A DNA stretch of 23,068 nucleotides, from positions 1 to 23,068 of the forward strand of contig JANQPK010000242.1 in the NCBI GenBank assembly GCA_028289505.1, written 5' to 3'. Of this stretch, positions 14,731-23,013 are shown piece by piece. How positions within the stretch are numbered: position 1 is the first letter of the stretch; each line of letters starts with the position of its first letter. The position numbers and the translations under genes were made by a program. This stretch comes from Cyclobacteriaceae bacterium (lineage in GTDB: Bacteria > Bacteroidota > Bacteroidia > Cytophagales > Cyclobacteriaceae). Under the pieces are notes generated by a model that was given only the letters and a program-made list of their open reading frames with translations, was not told the origin of the DNA and searched no databases.

Positions 14731-16005
14731 CTAGATGGATGTAGGTTTAAACCTCACTTTTACCTCATCAATACGATTGTCCTGAAGGGCGGTAATGGTG
14801 AAAACAAATGGGGGTATTTCAATGATCTCGTTCAGATCCGGGATATCCTCGTGAATGGAAAGTATATAACCTCCTAAGGTGTCGTAATCTCCTTCTGGAA
14901 TGTGCCAATGATAAGTATCATTCAAATAGTCAATTTCGTGTCTGGCGCTTAGCAAGTAGGTGTTCTCACCAACTTTCTGTTCTATCAAATCTTCGTCATC
15001 GTGTTCATCCTGAATTTCACCGAAAATTTCTTCAATAATATCTTCAATACTAACAATACCGGAGGTACCTCCGAACTCATCTACTACTAAGGCCAGACTT
15101 TTACGCTCGTTGATGAATTGGATCATCAGTTCATTGGCAAGCAATGTTTCAGGAACAATAATAATCGGGCTGAGTATTTTTTTTATGGACTCGGGTTTCT
15201 TAAAAAGTTCCTGTGAACTGCAGTATCCAATAATATCATCGATGGTTTCATTATAAATAAGAATCTTGGAATGCCCGCTGGTAATGAATGCTTGCTTGAG
15301 TTCATCGATACTATCCTCCACATCGACCGCCACAATCTCCGTCCTGGGGATCATGCATTCCCTTACTCGGACGGTTTTAAACTCAAGCGCATTATTGAAA
15401 ATTTTTGTGTCTACCTCAACCTGCGGGTTTTCCAAATTCTCCATTAGCCGGCGCAGGTAATTGTTTAGGTCGGTGAGACCAAATACCGGCTTATCTTCGG
15501 AGTATTCCAGTCGCAATACCTTGACGATCATGAATTTTGACAGGGTTACTACCACTAAAACCACCGGCTGCATAATCCAATAGATCAGTTGCATGGGCAG
15601 TGCAAAAAGCCTTAACATTTTGTGTGGGTTTATTAGGAACAGGCTTTTGGGGGTAAATTCTGCGGTAATAAGTACTATCATGGTAGCCACTAAGGTTTGT
15701 GCCAACAAGACAAAACCCTCATTGTTTATCACCTCGGGAAGTGACTGGTACAATATGGGTTCCAGGATAGTGGCCATGAAGATTCCGTAGATAACCAGTG
15801 CTACAGTATTGCCCACTAGGGTGGTGGCGATAAACCTAGATGGCCTTTTAGAAAACCTAGCCAATACTTTTCCGGTCCACGATCCTTGTTTGCCTCTTAA
15901 CTCGAGATGCAATTTGTCTGAAGACACAAAAGCAATCTCAATCCCAGAAAACATGGCTGAAAATGCCAGGGAAATCAGTACTATAGTCAGGTTGCCGGAC
16001 TCCAT
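14731..16005 (-). CDS. CNNM/CBS/CorC-type membrane protein (hemolysin family)
   Basis: 424 residues from ATG 16005; a TTG one codon earlier is the only longer start and is unlikely. Order of domains: CNNM (DUF21) with four membrane segments (about 8-28, 58-82, 100-120, 130-155), two CBS domains (about 215-330, with MIPRTEIVAVDV and LALVVDEFGGTSGIVSIEDI), and a CorC_HlyC domain (about 345-424). The family is tied to Mg/Co efflux and, for GldE in gliding Bacteroidota, to envelope function. The 'hemolysin' name is historical. Here it lies 51 bases after a 52-residue membrane peptide and before the ppiD promoter, as the last gene of the lptC transcript. Confidence 0.9.
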   Translation of the reverse strand: MESGNLTIVLISLAFSAMFSGIEIAFVSSDKLHLELRGKQGSWTGKVLARFSKRPSRFIATTLVGNTVALVIYGIFMATILEPILYQSLPEVINNEGFVLLAQTLVATMIVLITAEFTPKSLFLINPHKMLRLFALPMQLIYWIMQPVVLVVVTLSKFMIVKVLRLEYSEDKPVFGLTDLNNYLRRLMENLENPQVEVDTKIFNNALEFKTVRVRECMIPRTEIVAVDVEDSIDELKQAFITSGHSKILIYNETIDDIIGYCSSQELFKKPESIKKILSPIIIVPETLLANELMIQFINERKSLALVVDEFGGTSGIVSIEDIIEEIFGEIQDEHDDEDLIEQKVGENTYLLSARHEIDYLNDTYHWHIPEGDYDTLGGYILSIHEDIPDLNEIIEIPPFVFTITALQDNRIDEVKVRFKPTSI

Positions 16006-16059
16006 CAAAACAGCAGTTATAGTGGGAAATTAAGAAATTTTCGTGATTTCAATGCTGGC

Positions 16060-16218
16060 TTAATCGCTGTTCTTTCGCTTGCGATAGTTGAACCACAGCA
16101 GCAATACTACACTAAACATGAATATCCAATAACTGTATGCCAATCCGAATTTCATGGTCTGATGCACAGCAATAATGAACAAGCCTGCTGATAAAGTTAA
16201 TATGATAGTGTTGAGCAT
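16060..16218 (-). CDS. 52-residue two-span membrane peptide between lptC and the CNNM gene
   Basis: An ATG at 16218 opens a 52-codon frame: MLNTIILTLSAGLFIIAVHQ, then TMKFGLAYSYW, IFMFSVVLLLWF and NYRKRKNSD. It has two hydrophobic segments (about 3-18 and 29-44) and a positively charged C-terminal end, fitting a small inner-membrane hairpin with both ends inside. It sits in the 285-base gap between lptC and the CNNM gene, same strand, 51 bases from the latter. I have the impression that a similar small protein lies here in related genomes, but cannot prove it. Its conserved position and codon use look like a real gene. Confidence 0.68.
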   Translation of the reverse strand: MLNTIILTLSAGLFIIAVHQTMKFGLAYSYWIFMFSVVLLLWFNYRKRKNSD

Positions 16219-16220
16219 GT

Positions 16221-16293
16221 TTCAGTTGGCAGATTACAGGATACAAGTCACAAGTTGTAGATCATTTTTAAATGGTCAATTGTTCATTATTAA
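16221..16293. repeat. Repeat-like low-complexity intergenic segment
   Basis: The stretch between the small peptide gene and the lptC stop reads CAGTTGGCAGATTACAGGAT, then ACAAGTCACAAGTTGTAG, then ATGGTCAATTGTTCATTATT and AATTA. Short units (TTGGCAG, ACAAGT, CAAGTTG, TTAATTA) resemble the dispersed TTGGCAG/AATTAA-type intergenic sequences known in Bacteroidota. Only one copy is in this window, so the repeat nature is inferred. Confidence 0.35.
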
Positions 16294-16827
16294 TTAATCC
16301 AAACCTAACTCCCCTGTGGGGTTCAATATTCGATAAGTACTGAAATCCTGAGCTGCGGTCAGCCCCTCTCCGTGTAGCACATCATCTTCGGTTTCGATAA
16401 CTACAAATTTCTCGGTGTAGACCTGTTGGCCCCGGCGATTCCAGAATAGCTCTTCGGTATTGAGCTTCTGATGCTTTTCCAAGCTTTCTAGCCGTACATT
16501 ACCCACAGCACGGTATTCATCGGTTTCGGCAGAGTAAAATGCCTGGTCCGCTCTCAAAGTGGAAGTCTTAATGGTGTCCTTATTAAAGAACTCGATATAT
16601 ATGCCCTCCGGATATTCCTGGTCTCCATTCTCGTATTCCAGGACCTTCTCCGCTTGAACCATTAATCTGACCACGGCGGAATCGCTGTACCACAACTCGA
16701 GCCCCTCAAATTCATGAAAGGCTCCTTCATACACTTCGCGTTCATCCAGTTGCTGTTGTGTATCGGAACACGCTAACATCAGGCTCACGGACCAAAACAG
16801 TATGATCAACCTATTCGTTGCTGCCAT
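16294..16827 (-). CDS. lptC: LPS export protein LptC (lipoprotein form)
   Basis: 177 residues. The N-terminus MAATNRLIILFWSVSLMLAC ends in a lipobox-like M-L-A-C with C20, so it is probably a lipoprotein, as is usual for LptC in Bacteroidota. From residue 30 it follows the LptC fold: YEGAFHEFEGLELWYSDSAVVRLMVQA, GIYIEFFN, TSTLRADQAFYSAETDEYRAVGNVRL, LNTEELFWNRRGQQVYTEKFV. This is the beta-jellyroll that takes LPS from the LptB2FG transporter and passes it to LptA. No other lpt gene is in the window. It lies 32 bases after the TPR gene. Confidence 0.9.
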   Translation of the reverse strand: MAATNRLIILFWSVSLMLACSDTQQQLDEREVYEGAFHEFEGLELWYSDSAVVRLMVQAEKVLEYENGDQEYPEGIYIEFFNKDTIKTSTLRADQAFYSAETDEYRAVGNVRLESLEKHQKLNTEELFWNRRGQQVYTEKFVVIETEDDVLHGEGLTAAQDFSTYRILNPTGELGLD

Positions 16828-16859
16828 TTATTAGCAGATATGGAAATGACTAGGAAATG

Positions 16860-18149
16860 CTAATCCCTGGTTTGAATAGTGACAGTTTCACTGATCCAGC
16901 ATCCAACGGTATGAGGACTTCCCACTTTTTTATTTTCTAGAAACACCTCCTCTTTTGAGGGAAACTGCTGTTGAGCTCGCTCCATTCCAGAACTGTTACC
17001 GGCTTTTTTGTACATCTCGTAAGCAGCTATATAACATCCTCTGTCATCTACCTTGCTCTTACCCTCTTTACAGTCGCTAAAGCTCTCCCAATACAAATTT
17101 CCAATACTAGTATAGGCCTTGCTGGCAACTCCCGGAGATGCGGCAGCAGCCTGTCGGAAATAGTTTCTGGCCATACTTTTGGCCCCTGCACTGGCTTGCA
17201 TTGCACCTAGTATCAGGTATACTTCGCCCTTTTCAGCATTATCATCGGTCAATTCAAGGGCTTTGTTCAAGTATTCAACGGTACATTGATTGTCGCCATT
17301 ACCCTTGCACTTCAAAGCGATCACCTTGGCCAAGCCATAATCGGGTTCGGCCTCGAATACGGTCTTGGCCGCCAACATAAACACGTCACTGTCAGAACAC
17401 TTGCCACTCAGAGAGAGTTGCAGGATTCTCTTGGCCAATTTTATATTTTGCGGGTCCGCTTTCAGCTTATCACCCAGTGCATTTTCCACATAGTCGCAAT
17501 CCACGTTAATGACTGTCAACAGCATCTCATCGATTTTACTTTGCATGGATTCAATTTTGTCGCCTTCTTTTTGCGAGAGCACCTCGGTAATTTTATCATA
17601 TCGTTCCAGGATTTCTTCATCCGAAAGGTCTCCGGCTCCTTTTTCGTAACGCCTTATGATATCCATATAAGCGATGGTATTGCCATCATAAAAGTTCTTG
17701 CCATTCATTTCCAGCGCTTTTTCAAACAGATCGAGCATCTCCTCATACTTCTCCGGATTATTACGATAGTATTTGTAAGAGGTGGAAGCTTTTCGATTCA
17801 GTACACTAGCCTCTTTATTAAAGTATTTGATCCTGAGATCATACATCTCCAAAGCCTTTTCCTGATAGGCTGCTTTCTTTGCAGCATCCTGCTCCTTGGT
17901 GGCCAAACCGTCGTATATCTTCTGACCATTGATGTAAATTGAGGTATTAAGATCAGGGGCATTCTCCAACAACCAATCCAGATGTTCTAGTGCCTCCTCA
18001 TACTTTTTACCTTTTAAAGCATCGGTATAAAGTGCGTTTTTCTCCTGGGCAGTAGCCTTGTCCTCCGGCCAGTTCCAACCGTTTTGAGCTAGAACTGAGC
18101 TAGAAAACAATGTAGTTAGTAGTAATACGAGTCCGAGAGAAGTTTTCAT
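16860..18149 (-). CDS. Exported tetratricopeptide-repeat protein
   Basis: 429 residues from ATG 18149 (MKTSLGLVLLLTTLFSSSVLAQ signal peptide, cleaved after LAQ). A longer frame to 18188 would overlap the barrel gene end and is not preferred. Only 1 base separates it from the barrel gene stop. The mature protein is helical with TPR-type repeats: YTDALKGKKYEEALEHLDWLLENAP, EMLDLFEKALEMNGKNFYDG, CTVEYLNKALELTDDNAEKGEVYLILGAMQASAGAKSMARNYFRQAAAASPG. Several cysteine pairs (such as GKCSDSD, CKGNGDNQC, DCKEGK...RGC) suggest disulphides in the periplasm. Function unknown; a scaffold for envelope assembly beside LptC is the inference. A 218-codon antisense frame (17286-17942) is a shadow. Confidence 0.85.
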   Translation of the reverse strand: MKTSLGLVLLLTTLFSSSVLAQNGWNWPEDKATAQEKNALYTDALKGKKYEEALEHLDWLLENAPDLNTSIYINGQKIYDGLATKEQDAAKKAAYQEKALEMYDLRIKYFNKEASVLNRKASTSYKYYRNNPEKYEEMLDLFEKALEMNGKNFYDGNTIAYMDIIRRYEKGAGDLSDEEILERYDKITEVLSQKEGDKIESMQSKIDEMLLTVINVDCDYVENALGDKLKADPQNIKLAKRILQLSLSGKCSDSDVFMLAAKTVFEAEPDYGLAKVIALKCKGNGDNQCTVEYLNKALELTDDNAEKGEVYLILGAMQASAGAKSMARNYFRQAAAASPGVASKAYTSIGNLYWESFSDCKEGKSKVDDRGCYIAAYEMYKKAGNSSGMERAQQQFPSKEEVFLENKKVGSPHTVGCWISETVTIQTRD

Positions 18150-18150
18150 G

Positions 18151-19428
18151 TTAGTCGAATTTTCTTCTAATAAACCATTTATTGTCATTTATCGTAATTC
18201 CCAAAAACGCCCGATAGTACCGTTCTTGTATTAGGTCGTTATCTGTAGTGCCACGCTGGCCTACCTTAAACGCCAGGGTCAGTCTGGAAATGTTTCTCAA
18301 CGGGAAAGCAACCCCAAAATTGATACCAAAGTCGTCAATCTGCTGATCATTTACCAAATATGGGGTATTCTGATAGTTAAAACCCAACATATAGGTAACT
18401 CTTTTCATATAGCTGCCCACTGCAAAAGGATCCGGGATGTAGCTGCCACCAATTGCAATCTCTGTTCGATCAGCCAAACCCTCTAAACCACCGTCAAAAC
18501 CACGGTATTCCGACCATTTGCTAGTAGTAAAATCAGCGGCTACTGTCCATTTTAGGGCTTTCTCAAACCCAATCCCGAGCCCAACTGCTGCAGGCAGTTG
18601 AAGACTACCTTCTAAATCATCGGTTACCAGATAGGGTGGGTCATCCCTTGGAGTTTGAGGATCTCCAGATAGATCTCTGCGTTCCAATCTTTCCAACCTG
18701 GTAACATTTCGATCACCTCCCAGATCATAGGTAACTCCAAAATTGAGGTAATTTTGGTCTTTAACCAGCTCCAATCTATAAGCCGCCCCAAAACTAAAAG
18801 CGATATCAGAAAAGGCATTTCTGGTGACACTGGCGGTTAAATAATTGGTATTTTCTACAAAAAATTCTGTTTCCTGCCTTATACTGCCAAACAAATAAGC
18901 AGCCCTAAAGCCGACAGAAAGTCCTTTTAGAAGTTTCAGTCCAGAAGCAAAATAGGCTTGAGTTATTCCACCACTGCCATTAAAAGTTGTGGCTAAAATT
19001 GCATCCGTCCCGGGCACAAAACCAAGATCCTGGCTTTCATAGTTGACAATACTGTAAGGCATCAACCCCACACTCATGGTCCAAACATCCCTGATGACCG
19101 GAAAGCCAAAAGCAATGTACCCTAAACCTCCGGTGGTGTTTTGCTGTGCCAGTTCCTCGGTACTAAGATCCTTCTGCTCCATGGTCACCGCGGTTTCAAA
19201 TACCACCACTCTGTTGGCGGTAAGCAAAGCTGGGTTTTTATTATTCAGGTGGAATGGATTAGCAGTGCTAATACCAACACCACCCATGGCCAGATTGTGA
19301 GCCAAACCCATTCCTTGTAAATCTCCCACACCGAAAACGCTGTAAGGACTATAGGTATTTTGAGCCTTTAAACCGAAAGCTATGAGCATCATTGCTCCAA
19401 CAGCTGCTATCTTACTTATCCTGAGCAT
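18151..19428 (-). CDS. Outer-membrane barrel protein, FadL/PorV-like
   Basis: 425 residues. Signal peptide MLRISKIAAVGAMMLIAFGLKAQ. The mature start NTYSPYSVFGVGDLQGMGLAHNLAMGGVGIST...HLNNKNPALL has the SPYS-FG-GD and NPA-type motifs of FadL-like barrels of Bacteroidota (OmpP1/TodX relatives). Many amphipathic strands follow, up to the C-terminus NKWFIRRKFD. Members move hydrophobic molecules or serve as anchors in type IX secretion; which applies is unknown. The 5' end overlaps coaX by 17 bases and the 3' end touches the TPR gene, so the three are surely one transcript. A coaX-barrel-TPR-lptC order recurs in Bacteroidota, to my knowledge. Confidence 0.8.
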   Translation of the reverse strand: MLRISKIAAVGAMMLIAFGLKAQNTYSPYSVFGVGDLQGMGLAHNLAMGGVGISTANPFHLNNKNPALLTANRVVVFETAVTMEQKDLSTEELAQQNTTGGLGYIAFGFPVIRDVWTMSVGLMPYSIVNYESQDLGFVPGTDAILATTFNGSGGITQAYFASGLKLLKGLSVGFRAAYLFGSIRQETEFFVENTNYLTASVTRNAFSDIAFSFGAAYRLELVKDQNYLNFGVTYDLGGDRNVTRLERLERRDLSGDPQTPRDDPPYLVTDDLEGSLQLPAAVGLGIGFEKALKWTVAADFTTSKWSEYRGFDGGLEGLADRTEIAIGGSYIPDPFAVGSYMKRVTYMLGFNYQNTPYLVNDQQIDDFGINFGVAFPLRNISRLTLAFKVGQRGTTDNDLIQERYYRAFLGITINDNKWFIRRKFD

Positions 19429-20137
19429 GATGCATTAAAATACTATTCAATCCGATTAACACTAGATGAGGGTGTACAAAGATGGGGGCTTTTAGCTTAG
19501 TTTCAAAAAAAGCGGCATCTCCACCACACATTACAACCTTCAAAGTTGAAATTTTTTCATCATATCTGCGAATGATTCCCTGGATTTCAGCAATCATACC
19601 ATTGATCACACCACTTTTTATGGAGTTCTGGGTGTCATCTCCTATCAAAGGGGTATCCAGGGGCATCTCTGCCAGATGCGGCAACTGAAAGGTATACTGA
19701 TTTAATGATTTGAATCGCAATCCCATTCCCGGGCTGATTGCACCACCAAGATATTTGCCGCTATCATCAACGAAATCATAAGTGACAGTAGTGCCGGCAT
19801 CTATTACCAGACAGTTGGCAGCTGGGTATAAGAATTGCGCCCCAATTGCGGCTGCCAGGCGATCCATGCCCAGGGTTTGTGGAGTTCGGTATCGATTGTT
19901 GATAGGGACCGGGAGGCGGTAATCCAACTTTACCACCTGGTTTAATCCTGATTTGATTTCGAAATCGTCCAAGCTGGAAGAAACAGAGCAAACGATTACC
20001 CGATCCACCGACTCATTCTCTACTATTTGGGGCAGTTCATCCAATGCCGGATTATCCAGCACGGATTGTAGCTGTGAATCGGCAAACAATCCTGCCTTAA
20101 CTCGGCTATTACCCATATCTATGGCCAGGTTGCGCAT
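19412..20137 (-). CDS. coaX: Type III pantothenate kinase
   Basis: 241 residues from ATG 20137 (MRNLAIDMGNSRVKAGLF); a frame starting at 20170 adds 11 residues not typical of the family. It phosphorylates pantothenate, the first step of CoA synthesis; the type III enzyme is not fed back by CoA. Motifs: DMGNSRVK at 7-14 (phosphate loop), GMDR at 90-93, DAGTTVTYDFVD at 113-124 with catalytic D113, GGAISPGMGLRFKSL, and CGGDAAFF near the end. Length is normal. It is the first gene of the coaX-barrel-TPR-lptC block, starting 74 bases after nhaD. Confidence 0.94.
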   Translation of the reverse strand: MRNLAIDMGNSRVKAGLFADSQLQSVLDNPALDELPQIVENESVDRVIVCSVSSSLDDFEIKSGLNQVVKLDYRLPVPINNRYRTPQTLGMDRLAAAIGAQFLYPAANCLVIDAGTTVTYDFVDDSGKYLGGAISPGMGLRFKSLNQYTFQLPHLAEMPLDTPLIGDDTQNSIKSGVINGMIAEIQGIIRRYDEKISTLKVVMCGGDAAFFETKLKAPIFVHPHLVLIGLNSILMHHAQDK

Positions 20138-20211
20138 ACAGTGTGACTCTAGGTCATGCAAAGGACACAAAACCAGCCAATTATTCCCAGAAATTAACCT
20201 TTTTTAACAGC

Positions 20212-21561
20212 CTAGTTCAAAGCTATATATACAATGGAGCCAGCAACGAAGCCCACTGCTGCCAGCCAGGTAACCTTGCGCAGGTACCAGATAAAGTCGA
20301 TGCGCTCCATACCCATGGCGGCTACACCTGCGGCACTACCTATGATTAGCATGCTCCCACCAGTTCCTGCTGCATAGGCTATAAAGTGCCACATATAGTC
20401 GTCCAATGGGAAGTTGTACATCCCCATAGAGGCTGCTACCAACGGTACATTGTCAATTATGGCGGAAGCAACACCAAGCATCATAACCACGATATTTTGA
20501 TTAGGAATGGCTGCATCCAAACCCTCGGCCACAAATCGTAGTGTCCCCACTTCGGTACCAGCCAGCACAAGTGATTCCAGTGCGCCAACTGCCATCAGGA
20601 TACCTAAAAAGAATAAAATACTGGACATCTCAATCCTGGCCAAAGCATGGTGTGTGCGATAATGGTCTCTACGATCGGGTGTAAAATTCGGCTCTGGTTT
20701 GATGTATTCAGAAACAAGCCAAACCACCCCTAATGCCAGCATCATACCCAAATAGGGAGGTAAGTGGGTCACGGTTTTAAATACTGGAACTGAAACTATG
20801 GCACTTAAGCCCAGGTATAGCATGGTCTTGCTGCTTAATAACCGGGTATTATCTTGATCTTCTTCAGAGTCTTCCAGCTCTCCCCTAAATGGAGGCAGAT
20901 AGCTCACAATTACCGTAGGTATTACAAAGCAAACGATAGAGGGTATGACCAATTTACTGATCAAGCCTCCGGTAGAAACCTTCTTACCGATCCAAAGCAT
21001 GGTGGTGGTGACATCACCAATGGGCGACCAGGCTCCTCCCGCATTGGCGGCAATTACGATCATAGCGGCGTACCAAAGTCTGGATTGTTTATTGGGTATC
21101 AGCTTCCTAAGCAAGGTTATCAATACGATAGTTGCAGTCAGATTGTCGATAATCGCGGATAGTATGAACGCCAGGATACCTACAATCCACAATAACTTTT
21201 TCTTGTTTTTGGTATTCACATAGTCTTTGAGAATCTGAAACCCCTTGTGAAGATCAATGATTTCCACAATGGTCATGGCTCCTATCAAGAATACCAGGAT
21301 CTCAGCGGTCTTACCCAAATGGTGCAGCAGCGTGTTGACAAAACCTTCCTCTACCTCCTCGGTGTAACCCCCTGAAGCGTCATAAAGATGGTCGTGGGTA
21401 TCAATTATGGTCACCAGCCCATTATGAAAAGCAATAGCCAATACCGCCCACATCAATGAAGCCATAACTAGGGCAGGAACCGTTTTATCAAGCCTTAGTG
21501 GATGTTCCAAAGTGATGGATAAATATCCTATCACAAAGATGGTAATGATTATAGTTGCCAT
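20212..21561 (-). CDS. nhaD: Sodium:proton antiporter NhaD
   Basis: 449 residues, about 12-13 membrane spans, of the ion transporter superfamily with ArsB. It exchanges Na+ or Li+ for H+, typical of salt-loving or marine bacteria. Family marks: the N-terminal LEHPLRLDKTVPALVMASLMW, then DNLTATIVLITLLRKLIPNK, GGAWSPIGDVTTTMLWIGK, AIIDNVPLVAASMGMYNFPLDDYMWHFIAYAAGTGGSMLIIGSAAGVAAMG. The D-N pairs (IDNLTA and IDNVPLVAA) are candidate ion-binding residues. It lies between lysC (105 bases) and coaX (74 bases). Regulation is not apparent; a possible own promoter is in the 105-base gap but no clean TAnnTTTG box was found. Confidence 0.94.
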   Translation of the reverse strand: MATIIITIFVIGYLSITLEHPLRLDKTVPALVMASLMWAVLAIAFHNGLVTIIDTHDHLYDASGGYTEEVEEGFVNTLLHHLGKTAEILVFLIGAMTIVEIIDLHKGFQILKDYVNTKNKKKLLWIVGILAFILSAIIDNLTATIVLITLLRKLIPNKQSRLWYAAMIVIAANAGGAWSPIGDVTTTMLWIGKKVSTGGLISKLVIPSIVCFVIPTVIVSYLPPFRGELEDSEEDQDNTRLLSSKTMLYLGLSAIVSVPVFKTVTHLPPYLGMMLALGVVWLVSEYIKPEPNFTPDRRDHYRTHHALARIEMSSILFFLGILMAVGALESLVLAGTEVGTLRFVAEGLDAAIPNQNIVVMMLGVASAIIDNVPLVAASMGMYNFPLDDYMWHFIAYAAGTGGSMLIIGSAAGVAAMGMERIDFIWYLRKVTWLAAVGFVAGSIVYIALN

Positions 21562-21666
21562 TGCATGTCTTTCAATTAATTACCCGGATGCCTGTTTGTA
21601 TCAGGGGCAGTCAATATATAGAACTAACTTGGGATTCTAAAATATTATCTTGAAAGACTTAAGCAC

Positions 21667-23013
21667 TCAATCACCAGCCGGAACCTGCTCCGCTTGGAAC
21701 AATCCTTGGTTCAGTGATAGCAGGACCTCTTTTTTAGTACTGGTGGGTACCAATATGCTGATGTTGTTTCGACTACCTCCGTAGGATATCATGCGAACCG
21801 GTTGGTCCCCGATGCTTCTAAGTGCCTTTTTGATGAGGCCTATTTCCTCCGAAATTAAATCCCCCACGATACAGACAATACTCATGTTCTTGTCTACTGC
21901 AACTTCACCATAACCTTCAAGTGCCGTCACTAATGCGGTGAGATGCTCATCGTCATCAATAGTGAGTGATACCGCCACTTCCGAGGTGGTGATCATATCG
22001 ATGGGAACTTTGAACTGTTCAAATATCTCGAATACCTTTCGCATAAACCCGTAAGCCAACAGCATACGGCTTGATTTTATCTTAATGGCTATGATGCTGT
22101 CTTTGGCGGCGATAGCTTTTATGGAGCCTGAGGTTTTGGTGCTGCTGATGGTTGTTCCTTTTGCTTCGGGAACCATGGTATTGAGTAACCTTACCGGAAT
22201 ATCGTATTTCTGTGCCGGCCAAATGGTGTTTGGATGCAGAATCTTGGCCCCGAAGTAGGCCAGCTCAGCTGCTTCGTTGAACGATAATGCTTCCAAAGGA
22301 AAAGTATCTGGGACAATCCTGGGGTCATTGTTGTGCATGCCATCAATATCGGTCCATATTTCTATGGATGATGCCTCAATAGCGGCACCCAGTAACGAAG
22401 CTGTGTAATCACTGCCTCCTCGTTTCAGATTATCTATTTCACCTAGATGATTCCTGCATATATAGCCTTGGGTAATGAACAGATGACAGTCGGGGTGACT
22501 GGCAATAATTGGCTTCAACCTTTCTCCCATCAACTCGATTTCTGGCTCGCCATCTTCATCCAACGAAACCAGATCCAATGCTGGCACTAATTCCGCTTTT
22601 ACCGAAATCTCTTTCAGGTATAACGAAAACAACTTAGTGGACATCAGTTCTCCCTGTGCCAACAGCTCGCGATTACTGGAACGATTGTAGGAAACCGCGG
22701 TAAGCTTCTTAATCTGATCAAAGTGAAGGTCCACTACTGCTTGCCCCGATGAATACTCAGTAGTCAAAAGCCCTTTCAAAAACCGTTGGTAATGGTTGTA
22801 AAGCCTTTGGATTTGCTGAGCCACTTCATTGGTCTTCATAGCCTTCCAGCTATCTCCTATGGCCACTAAACTATTAGTGGTACCTGACAGGGCTGATAGC
22901 ACCACAATTTTAGGTTGATTATCTGCCTGAATTAGGTTGGCAACCTGACGCATGCGATCCGGCGCACCTACTGAAGTGCCGCCGAACTTCATCACCTTTA
23001 TTTTGTTATTCAT
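21667..23013 (-). CDS. lysC: Aspartate kinase (monofunctional)
   Basis: 448 residues. It phosphorylates aspartate, the first step toward lysine, threonine, methionine and diaminopimelate. The amino acid kinase domain (about 1-285) shows KFGGTSVG at 9-16, VVLSALSGTTNSL, LKRGGSDYTASLLGAAIEA (substrate loop), WTDIDGMHNNDPRIVP and ILHPNTIWPAQ. C-terminal ACT domains (about 300-440, with VPIDMITTSEVAVSLTID and MSIVCIVGDLISEE) provide feedback control. No homoserine dehydrogenase part is fused. The ATG at 23013 overlaps the ribH stop by 8 bases, so the two are co-translated. Confidence 0.95.
   Translation of the reverse strand: MNNKIKVMKFGGTSVGAPDRMRQVANLIQADNQPKIVVLSALSGTTNSLVAIGDSWKAMKTNEVAQQIQRLYNHYQRFLKGLLTTEYSSGQAVVDLHFDQIKKLTAVSYNRSSNRELLAQGELMSTKLFSLYLKEISVKAELVPALDLVSLDEDGEPEIELMGERLKPIIASHPDCHLFITQGYICRNHLGEIDNLKRGGSDYTASLLGAAIEASSIEIWTDIDGMHNNDPRIVPDTFPLEALSFNEAAELAYFGAKILHPNTIWPAQKYDIPVRLLNTMVPEAKGTTISSTKTSGSIKAIAAKDSIIAIKIKSSRMLLAYGFMRKVFEIFEQFKVPIDMITTSEVAVSLTIDDDEHLTALVTALEGYGEVAVDKNMSIVCIVGDLISEEIGLIKKALRSIGDQPVRMISYGGSRNNISILVPTSTKKEVLLSLNQGLFQAEQVPAGD

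Noticed and set aside
17286..17942. 218-codon open frame on the plus strand
   Set aside because: Fully antisense to the TPR gene, with no signal, start context or family likeness; explained by the codon use of the minus-strand gene.
18150..18188. Extended N-terminus of the TPR protein
   Set aside because: It would overlap the barrel gene end and place 13 residues before a perfect signal peptide.
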